Assembly (NCBI RefSeq): GCF_018861905.1
Contig: NZ_JAHLDU010000001.1
Location: forward strand, 434,001 to 498,000
Source: Clostridium sp. DSM 17811
GTDB lineage: Bacteria; Bacillota; Clostridia; Clostridiales; Clostridiaceae
Direction of reading: 5' to 3'
DNA: 64,000 nt
Below the pieces are notes generated by a model. That model ran no database searches, was not told the origin of the DNA, and worked only from the letters and a program-made list of their open reading frames with translations. Position numbers and translations under genes: made by a program. Below are positions 35,624 to 42,120 of the stretch, one piece after another. The stretch's first letter is position 1; the number at the start of each line of letters is the position of its first letter.

Positions 35624-36769
35624 TTACTTATAATTATCGTACATATTTCCAAGAATTACTTGAACTTCTTCTTTAGTTAATTGTTTTGGTACGAAATTAT
35701 AACATGCATCAGCTAATACCATTTCTGCTATTCCTATTAATTCTTCTCTTACTATTCCTAATTCTTTTAAGGATTTAATTCCTACTTTTTTTACAAATTT
35801 GCGCATTTGTACAGCTACGACTTCGCCAATTTCTATATCTGTTTCATTTCCACTAAAGCTAATACCCATAGCTTCCCCAACGACTTTAACTTTATCTGCT
35901 TTAAAATCGGCAGCATACTTCATAACTTCAGGCATTACAAGACCGCATACTACTCCATGTGTCACATGAAACTTAGCACCAACTGAATGGGCAATAGCAT
36001 GTCCTATATGTACTAATGCATCATTAAAAGCAAGTCCTGCAAAATTACTTGCAAGCAAAAGATTTTCTCTAGCTTCAATATTTTTACCATCGCTCATAGC
36101 TATTGGAAGGTACTTCATTATTTTTTTTATAGCATCCGTTGCTAAAAGTTCTGACTTAGGATTAGGATCTTTTGCTGTAATTGCTTCTACTGCATGTGAC
36201 ATTGTATCAATACCTGTATTAGCTGTTATATCTTTTGGTACAGATATTGTTATTTCTGGATCTAATATACCCAAAGTAGAATTACAAATAACAGAATTTT
36301 TAACATTATTTATTGTATCTGTTATTACCCCAATAGATGTACTCTCACTTCCTGTCCCAGCAGTTGCAACTACCATTATCACAGGAACTCCAGGAGTATA
36401 AAAAGGATTTCCAAAATACTTATTAACAGGACCTGGATTATTAACTAATACATTTATGCCTTTAGCTGCATCCATAGGACTTCCCCCGCCAATTGCAACT
36501 ATGCCATCTATTTTTTCTGATTTCGCTATTTCTCCACCTTCATTTATTATATAATCTGGTGGATCGGCAATTACTTTTTTAAATTCTACAATTTCTATAC
36601 CTGAATCTATCAAACTTTGTTTTGCCTTAACATATCCTTCTAATTGTGCAACAGTTTCATCTGATACTATCATTACTTTTGTACAACCTAGTTTTTTTGC
36701 TTCTTCACCTAATAAACTAATTGTTCCTGCTCCACAAATAATTGGACAAGTTTGCGCATATCTTCCCAT
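35624..36769 (-). CDS. iron-containing alcohol dehydrogenase
   Basis: A 381-residue group III alcohol dehydrogenase. Cofactor motif IVAIGGGSPMDAAKGIN near residue 95, TAGTGSESTSIGVIT near 140, and metal ligands in HAVEAI, HIGHAIAHSVGAKFHVTHG around residue 260-275. It interconverts an aldehyde or ketone and alcohol with NAD(P)H. It lies 26 bases after the enoate reductase gene, so the pair may act on the same substrate, reducing an unsaturated carbonyl compound in two steps. Substrate not determinable. Confidence 0.93.
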   Translation of the reverse strand: MGRYAQTCPIICGAGTISLLGEEAKKLGCTKVMIVSDETVAQLEGYVKAKQSLIDSGIEIVEFKKVIADPPDYIINEGGEIAKSEKIDGIVAIGGGSPMDAAKGINVLVNNPGPVNKYFGNPFYTPGVPVIMVVATAGTGSESTSIGVITDTINNVKNSVICNSTLGILDPEITISVPKDITANTGIDTMSHAVEAITAKDPNPKSELLATDAIKKIMKYLPIAMSDGKNIEARENLLLASNFAGLAFNDALVHIGHAIAHSVGAKFHVTHGVVCGLVMPEVMKYAADFKADKVKVVGEAMGISFSGNETDIEIGEVVAVQMRKFVKKVGIKSLKELGIVREELIGIAEMVLADACYNFVPKQLTKEEVQVILGNMYDNYK

Positions 36770-36795
36770 AATATTGTACCTCCATCTATTTATTT

Positions 36796-38763
36796 TTATA
36801 AATTATATGCATTAACAAAACCAGTTTCCATTGCATTTCTAATTCTGCCTGGTTTAGATGCATCACCTAATATCTTGACTATATCGAAATTTATATTAAT
36901 CTCTTCTATTAATTTATTATTAGACCTAGTTCCAAGTGAGATAATAACATTATCAAAGGAATAATCTTTAATTTCATTATTTTCCATAAGTTCAAAAGTT
37001 AATTTCCCATTCTCAATTTTTATTAATTTATGTTTAGGATAAAGATGAACACCATCTTTTAAAGTCCTACCCATTATATCAATAAGATTTTGAAAGAATA
37101 ATCCTGGTCCTATATTATCAGCCATTTCAAACAGGCTAACTTCATTACCCGTTTCCGCTAATAACTCTGCTGTTTCGAGCCCAGTCATACCTGAACCTAC
37201 CACACCAATTTTTTTGCCTTTTAATTTAATTCTTCCACTTAATATATCTGTAATTGATAAAACTTCTTTACCATCAATACCTAATATAGACTTTGGCATT
37301 ATTGGATTTGAGCCTTGTGCAACAAATACTGCATAAGGATTTAATTCTTTTAAATCCTCTATCGTAGGTGTAGAGTCTAATCTTATTTCTATTCCTAATT
37401 TTTCACTTTGTACTCTTAAATAATCTATAAGCCAATTTATTTTTTCTTTTTTAGGAGGCTTATTTGCAAATTCTAATTGCCCACCTATTTTATCTGATTT
37501 TTCAAATATTACAGGTTTGAATTTTCTCATTGCAAGAACTCTTGCGGCTTCTAATCCTGCAGGGCCTGCACCTATTATAGCTACAGTTCTTCCATCGCCA
37601 TCTTCTATGAAATTACTATAATCTAATTCTCTACCACTTTGAATATTAATAGCACACTGACAAGGTAATTTAGTAATATCAGAAGACATAAGTACTTCCA
37701 TACAGTGAAGACATGATATACATTTTCTGATTTCATTAGTTTTGCCTTCCTTAGCCTTATTTGACCATTCTGGATCTCCAAAATGTTGTCTTGCAGAACC
37801 AACAAAATCTACTTTACCATCTGCTATAATCTGATCTGCATACTCAGGTTCTCTAATAACAGAAACTCCAATTACTGGTATTTTAACTGATTTTTTAATT
37901 GTTTCTGCTAAATTTATTTTCCAACCTTGGTCAAATGAGCTAGGCTCCCAAGCTGTATTCATAGTTTCATAAGTCCCTGAACTAACATCTATTGCATCTA
38001 CACCTAATTGTTCCATACGCTCTGCTATCTTTACGCCATCTTTAAGGTGTAATCCTTCCTCTGGAAGCCCAATGGTTTCGTAAAACTCATCAACAGACAA
38101 TCTAACAACTAATGGAAAATCTTTTCCACATCTTTCTTTAATGCCAATTACTATTTCCTCTAAAAATCTCAATCTATTCTCAAAGCTTCCACCATATTTG
38201 TCAATCCTATGATTTGTATGAGGACTTAAAAATTGATTTACTAGATATCCATGAGCTCCATGGACTTCAACACCATCTATACCCGATTTTTTAACTCTTA
38301 CTGCCGCTAATATGAATTTTTCAACCATATCAGAGACTTCATCTGTTGTCATAGCTACAGTTGGTTGATGTACACATTGACATTCAATAGCACTAGGTGC
38401 GAGCATTGGTAAATTTCCATTAACAGCACTTATACCTTGTCTGCCTGGATGATATATTTGAATTACTATTTTACTATTATATTTGTGAATCTCATCTGCC
38501 AATTCTTTTAATCCAGGTATGTATTTATCATCAGCTACAGAAATTTGGCATAAGTTACCTCTGCCTCTTGACTCCTCAACCATTGATACCTCTGTAAAGA
38601 TAACCCCTACACCGCCCTTTGCCCTAGCACCGTAAAAAGCAATATCTGCTTTTGACATGGTACCATCAGGATTTCCTAAATGATTACCCATGGATGTCAT
38701 TACAATTCTATTTTTCGTATCCATACAACCTATTTTTCCTTTTGAAAAGAGATTATTAAACAT
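36796..38763 (-). CDS. enoate reductase-like Old Yellow Enzyme / NADH:flavin oxidoreductase
   Basis: A 655-residue flavo-iron-sulfur protein. Residues 1-360 form an FMN-binding TIM barrel (RIVMTSMGNHLGNPDGTMS, GVEVHGAHGYLVNQFLSPHTN). Cysteines for one 4Fe-4S cluster follow in CISCLHCMEVL and LPCQCAIN near residue 345-370. Residues about 385-655 are an FAD/NAD domain (VAIIGAGPAGLEAARVLA and KIGVVGSGMTGLETAELLA). This is the layout of 2-enoate reductase and BaiCD-like enzymes of clostridia, which reduce activated C=C bonds. First gene of the operon with the alcohol dehydrogenase. Confidence 0.93.
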   Translation of the reverse strand: MFNNLFSKGKIGCMDTKNRIVMTSMGNHLGNPDGTMSKADIAFYGARAKGGVGVIFTEVSMVEESRGRGNLCQISVADDKYIPGLKELADEIHKYNSKIVIQIYHPGRQGISAVNGNLPMLAPSAIECQCVHQPTVAMTTDEVSDMVEKFILAAVRVKKSGIDGVEVHGAHGYLVNQFLSPHTNHRIDKYGGSFENRLRFLEEIVIGIKERCGKDFPLVVRLSVDEFYETIGLPEEGLHLKDGVKIAERMEQLGVDAIDVSSGTYETMNTAWEPSSFDQGWKINLAETIKKSVKIPVIGVSVIREPEYADQIIADGKVDFVGSARQHFGDPEWSNKAKEGKTNEIRKCISCLHCMEVLMSSDITKLPCQCAINIQSGRELDYSNFIEDGDGRTVAIIGAGPAGLEAARVLAMRKFKPVIFEKSDKIGGQLEFANKPPKKEKINWLIDYLRVQSEKLGIEIRLDSTPTIEDLKELNPYAVFVAQGSNPIMPKSILGIDGKEVLSITDILSGRIKLKGKKIGVVGSGMTGLETAELLAETGNEVSLFEMADNIGPGLFFQNLIDIMGRTLKDGVHLYPKHKLIKIENGKLTFELMENNEIKDYSFDNVIISLGTRSNNKLIEEININFDIVKILGDASKPGRIRNAMETGFVNAYNL

Positions 38764-38847
38764 ATAATTTCCTCCTTAAATTTTATTATTGCAATCGGTT
38801 TTATGTTATAATTTTAACGCTTTCTATTCTCTTTGAGAAACACCTAT

Positions 38848-38868
38848 TTTTTGTGGTAGCCACAAAAA
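38848..38868. promoter_or_regulatory. perfect palindrome upstream of the enoate reductase gene
   Basis: TTTTTGTGG-TAG-CCACAAAAA, a 21-base perfect inverted repeat, lies 85 bases before the start codon. The size and symmetry fit a dimeric repressor or activator site. It could also form a small hairpin in the leader. Confidence 0.5.
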
Positions 38869-38933
38869 TCCAACTTTATAAATCTAATGTGGATAAGTTC
38901 GCTAATAACTTTTTTATATTATGAAAATTCAAT

Positions 38934-38978
38934 AAAAAAATGAAGGTATACAGTGGATTCCTCTGCATACCTTCATTT
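38934..38978 (-). terminator. probable original glmS terminator, now separated from glmS
   Basis: TGAAGGTATACAG pairs with CTGCATACCTTCA (12 of 13), followed on the minus strand by TTTTTTT. No minus-strand gene ends just before it except transposon genes that end over 400 bases away. Removing the transposon puts it about 55 bases past the glmS stop codon, the usual distance. Confidence 0.75.
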
Positions 38979-39003
38979 TATAACAATTTTATTTATTTGT
39001 GTA

Positions 39004-39008
39004 AAATT
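39004..39008. repeat. 5-bp target-site duplication, left copy (AAATT)
   Basis: AAATT directly abuts the TGTAGC terminus at 39009 and matches the copy at 54555-54559. Confidence 0.93.
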
Positions 39009-39159
39009 TGTAGCTTTATAATAAAGTTTGATCAGAATACTTCTCATGAATGGCTTAATTCCATAAAATCGATTTATTGTTTTTATAATAAAGATTGATC
39101 AAAACTACACAAGTAATTCATAACTATCTTTATATTTTTATAATAAAGTTTGATCAAAA
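39009..39159. repeat. transposon left end with three TnsB-type binding sites
   Basis: Copies of TTTATAATAAAGTTTGATCA (or with A for T at one position) start at 39015, 39082 and 39137, all in the same orientation, followed by AAAA or GAA. The wide, unequal spacing over 150 bases is the Tn7 left-end pattern. Confidence 0.92.
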
Positions 39160-39379
39160 TGGTTATTCAAATATCCTAACTTACTTGTTCAAATAATTCC
39201 TTTTACATCGAAGCGCCACGTGCTCCACATCCAATACTCTAATCCCTAAGTCTTATATCAGGTCTCCACCACTATTGCATTTTTTACAAACATAATGGGA
39301 AGTATCAATTTTTCCAAACTGATACTTATCAACATTTAAATGTGCCTCAAATTTATTGTAAGAAAATTTGATTTAGTTT
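39160..39379 (-). other. transposon left-end flank with a possible decayed coding remnant
   Basis: About 220 bases without an intact gene. On the minus strand a frame reads FEAHLNVDKYQFGKIDTSHY, then VCKKCNSGGDLI, a stop, and then DLGIRVLDVEHVALRCKR. The cysteine pairs suggest a small zinc-binding remnant, perhaps of an older cargo or insertion-sequence gene. It overlaps no known motif and is weak evidence. Confidence 0.22.
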
Positions 39380-40138
39380 TTAAATCATATCAACAATAAC
39401 TGCCGAATGATCTGATAAATTTCTTTCCCTGAATACGCTATCAATGTTTATTCCATTTAAACACTTTATTGCTGATGGTGACATCAATGCATAATCAATC
39501 CTTGTCGCCCCACTAAAAGTAGGTGTATCGTTAGGATAACGTCTTTCAACCCATGCATCTGTTGCACCACAACGTAATAGATTATCAAATCTTTCTCTAC
39601 GATCCGTTTTTGGATCATAAACATTCATATCACCAATATATATAAGTTTTTTATTTTTATTGGTTTCATAAAATATTATCATTTCATTCCAAAAATGTAT
39701 GTCATATGGAACATGTATCCCAATAATAACATAATCTAAGTAAATTATATGATTCCATCTTAGCTTTTTTTCTAAATTGGTTGGACTATTATTTGACTTC
39801 TTCCCTTTTTCCATTACAAATATTAAGGTAATACTTGAAGCCCTTTTTTTTTTATAATCGTTTTTCTCTTTATTATCTGGATACACCTCATAGTAAGATA
39901 AGTTTTCTAATTCAGTTATTACATAATTACCAGCTGGTGAATTCATATCAAATTCATGCATAATAATAATATCAGGCTGATAAGTTCCTATCCGTTCAAC
40001 AATATTATTTGCAACTGGTATTCGTTTAGAATCATTTCTAAAAGAATCTAACTTTAGATAATCATCTTTATATTCGTCATATCTTGGTTTTTCTTCTATC
40101 CCACCAAAGTTATTAACATTAAGACTTAATATGCGCAT
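39380..40138 (-). CDS. endonuclease/exonuclease/phosphatase-family protein (transposon cargo)
   Basis: A 252-residue protein with a complete EEP active site in order: LSLNVNNFGG at the N-terminus, IIIMHEFD (metal-binding glutamate) near residue 60, the histidine in VIIGIHVPYD near 145, YIGDMNVYD near 170, TRIDYALMS near 220, and LSDHSAVIVD at the C-terminus. EEP enzymes cleave phosphodiester or phosphate ester bonds in DNA, RNA or small molecules. It lies between the outer left end (39009) and an internal copy of the left end (40436), suggesting separate acquisition. A nuclease with a defence role is possible, not shown. Confidence 0.82.
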   Translation of the reverse strand: MRILSLNVNNFGGIEEKPRYDEYKDDYLKLDSFRNDSKRIPVANNIVERIGTYQPDIIIMHEFDMNSPAGNYVITELENLSYYEVYPDNKEKNDYKKKRASSITLIFVMEKGKKSNNSPTNLEKKLRWNHIIYLDYVIIGIHVPYDIHFWNEMIIFYETNKNKKLIYIGDMNVYDPKTDRRERFDNLLRCGATDAWVERRYPNDTPTFSGATRIDYALMSPSAIKCLNGINIDSVFRERNLSDHSAVIVDMI

Positions 40139-40197
40139 TACAATCTCCTCTGCAACTTCATTTGTCTATTTTTATTACATTACATAAACTATCATAT

Positions 40198-40440
40198 ACA
40201 AATAGTGTAGACAAAAAAACAATTGATTCTGTCGCCTAACGTTCCCATGACTCCTGATGTGTCCTCATTCTTTTAATTCTTAACGTCGTAAAACAGCACT
40301 CCGCGGACCACTCAAAACCTAGTTATTCCAACGGGCGTGTCGGGTGTCGCTGTGTTAGGCGCAGTTGTCTCTGAATTATAATTACTCAAATTCGGATAGA
40401 TCAATCTCTCTACTATTTTTCCATTCACAAATTAGTGTAG
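40198..40440. repeat. imperfect direct repeats flanking a GC-rich palindromic module
   Basis: ACAAATAGTGTAG (40198-40210) and ACAAATTAGTGTAG (40427-40440) differ by one base. They frame the palindrome at 40233-40361. The right copy runs into the internal left end. After the left copy, ACAAAAAAACAATTGATTCTG looks like a degraded version of the same TnsB-type site. Confidence 0.5.
40233..40361. repeat. attC-like palindromic element
   Basis: CGCCTAAC (40233-40240) and GTTAGGCG (40354-40361) are perfect complements. GCCTAAC and GTTAGGC fit the R-box consensus of integron attC sites (RYYYAAC and GTTRRRY). The 129-base span is within the attC size range. The interior (CCCATGAC, CGGGTGTCG and so on) is clearly more GC-rich than the transposon and can pair only partly. 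No integron integrase gene is present. It may be a lone recombination site or an unrelated structured element. Confidence 0.42.
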
Positions 40441-40464
40441 GTTTATAAAAAAATTTGATCAGAA
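40436..40464. repeat. internal second copy of the transposon left end
   Basis: The 29 bases starting TGTAGGTTTATAAAAAAATT match the outer left terminus at 26 of 29 positions, in the same orientation, including the terminal TGTAG and the site core TTTGATCAGAA. A weaker site-like stretch (AATATAATTTGATGGAAA) follows near 40525-40543. The terminus is not flanked by an exact AAATT, although AAATT occurs two bases further out at 40429. Confidence 0.75.
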
Positions 40465-40547
40465 CTTTATTGTGAAAGCTGATCTTACCTCAAAGTAAAA
40501 TAATAGTTTTTTAAATAGTTTTTTGAATATAATTTGATGGAAACTGT

Positions 40548-40892
40548 TTATATTTTATTAATATCGTTCTTTATATATTCTACTAATCTACCTTTAATCA
40601 ATATTGGATATTTTAATTTTTGAATATGTGCAGTGGAAAATTCCTTTGTCACAATTATTCCTTTAAGTTTATACTTTCCAATAAATTTACTATCAATTAA
40701 TTTATCTTTAATAAAATTGTTTGTTATTTTATCCATGTTTTTCTCAAAAGCTTCTAATTCCTTATCTAATTGATTCATATATTTTTTTGTTAACCTTTTA
40801 TGCATATTTTGCATATTATTATCTGTTTCAGGAAAAGCCAATCTCTTACATTCAATAAGATAAATTTTATTCTGTAATATAAGCTTGTCCAT
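40548..40892 (-). CDS. small protein with a PD-(D/E)xK-like motif (transposon cargo)
   Basis: A 114-residue protein whose first residues form a strand-turn-strand with D2 and E14-x-K16 (MDKLILQNKIYLIECKR), the minimal metal-binding core of restriction-type nucleases. A helix (KKYMNQLDKELEAFEKNMDKI) and a final GIIVTKE/YPIL strand region follow. The helix that usually precedes the core is missing, so this may be a truncated nuclease or one that works with a partner. The ATG follows the stop codon of the HNH gene with no gap (TAGATG), so it is translated with it. Confidence 0.55.
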   Translation of the reverse strand: MDKLILQNKIYLIECKRLAFPETDNNMQNMHKRLTKKYMNQLDKELEAFEKNMDKITNNFIKDKLIDSKFIGKYKLKGIIVTKEFSTAHIQKLKYPILIKGRLVEYIKNDINKI

Positions 40893-41534
40893 CTATATGG
40901 TTTTACAACTCGTTAAGTTTCTTTTTTGCTGTAATTTTATTAGTATAGTATTAAGTTTCTCAGCATGTGGTTTTCCTTTAAACTTTTCACACATACCAAG
41001 AATATTTATTAATAAAAAATCCAATCTACGAGATTGATACTCTAATTTGATCTTATCATAAAATGATTTTATAAACTTATCATTTTTATATTCTTCCGAA
41101 ATTTGAATACTATACATCTCATCTCTTAAAAATACATCTTTAATTATTTCTAAATCAGGATTTAAAATATCTATGTACTTATTCTCAATTAAAAAATTGC
41201 TTTTCGCCCTATTACAATCATAACATGCTAAAACCAAATTCTCTATTTTTCCCGCTACTTCTTTTGAATCAAATGATGATTCACATATGTAATGATCTAC
41301 TTCTAGAAGATTAGAACTAATATGATCAATTGCGTTCCCACAATAGCTACATTTATAATTATAAATTTTTACAAATTTCATTTTATATTTATTATCATTA
41401 TCTTTTATTTGATTGTAAATAATTTTTGCTCTAGGATGCTCTTGAGTTATTTCTTCATTTAACGCATTTTTCTTTTTATTGATATCTTTTAATTTGGGAC
41501 AATACAACGTATTTCTATAGTCATTCTCCATCAA
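40893..41534 (-). CDS. HNH endonuclease (transposon cargo)
   Basis: A 213-residue protein with an HNH fold framed by zinc cysteines: YKCSYCGNAID (C62, C65), LEVDHYICE (the D80-H81 catalytic pair) and LACYDCNRAKSNF (C104, C107, N108). Such enzymes nick or cut DNA in phage, intron and restriction contexts. The ~60-residue N-terminus and ~100-residue C-terminus are not recognised. The gene overlaps the receiver gene by 14 bases and touches the following small nuclease-like gene, placing it in a four-gene operon with a kinase-like ATPase. It is the likely effector of that operon. Confidence 0.88.
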   Translation of the reverse strand: MMENDYRNTLYCPKLKDINKKKNALNEEITQEHPRAKIIYNQIKDNDNKYKMKFVKIYNYKCSYCGNAIDHISSNLLEVDHYICESSFDSKEVAGKIENLVLACYDCNRAKSNFLIENKYIDILNPDLEIIKDVFLRDEMYSIQISEEYKNDKFIKSFYDKIKLEYQSRRLDFLLINILGMCEKFKGKPHAEKLNTILIKLQQKRNLTSCKTI

Positions 41535-42120
41535 TATCCCCCTGCAATTCCTTAAATGCTAGAATAATATCATCAATGTCAGTAGTTGTTAATTCATCAT
41601 ATTTTGCTGAACCTTCTAATGAATCCACAATTTTTTCAATTAAAACTTTGTCTATCCCATCATTAGCTATTAGCTTATCAGCTATATTTCGATAGATATT
41701 GATGTTTTGAATTGCAGCATCTAATACTTTTTTCAGCTTTTCAGCATAGTACTGTTGTGGATTATCTTGAAATCCCTCCCGATATTTTGAGATAGTACCG
41801 TAATCTTCTTCTAATTCATTTTGAGTTATAACTATAACCTCTATAAATGGAAATACTTTCTTTAAAATCATTTTAAACTCCTCACCTGAAAATTTTCCAG
41901 TAGTAACTCTGTCATTTTCAAATAGTTTGGAGTCAATTAAAATTATATTTGCTTCTTTAATAAGCTGATTACTAATCAAGCTATCGTAACCTTCTGCACT
42001 ATTAAAACAAACCTCTTCATATTCTTTCTCAAAATCCTTATGCCGATATGACTTTTTAAGATATCGCGATATGTTTGAATCTAACTCATCATCAACATAA
42101 ACAACTTTTATTTTATCCAT
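41521..42120 (-). CDS. receiver-domain protein (transposon cargo)
   Basis: A 199-residue protein. Residues 1-135 look like a response-regulator receiver: the acidic pair D10-D11 in VVYVDDELD, the phospho-acceptor D63 in IILIDSKLF, T99 in VIVITQN, and a lysine near residue 128-130. The tail (about 65 residues) is helical and has no DNA-binding domain, so output is probably by protein contact. Its start codon overlaps the stop codon of the kinase-like gene (TGATG), and its end overlaps the HNH gene. It may link the sensor to the nuclease. Confidence 0.8.
   Translation of the reverse strand: MDKIKVVYVDDELDSNISRYLKKSYRHKDFEKEYEEVCFNSAEGYDSLISNQLIKEANIILIDSKLFENDRVTTGKFSGEEFKMILKKVFPFIEVIVITQNELEEDYGTISKYREGFQDNPQQYYAEKLKKVLDAAIQNINIYRNIADKLIANDGIDKVLIEKIVDSLEGSAKYDELTTTDIDDIILAFKELQGDIDGE

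Noticed and set aside
40233-40361. Simple transcription terminator explanation for the GC-rich palindrome
   Set aside because: The complementary arms are 113 bases apart, the loop is large, and no T-run follows on either strand.
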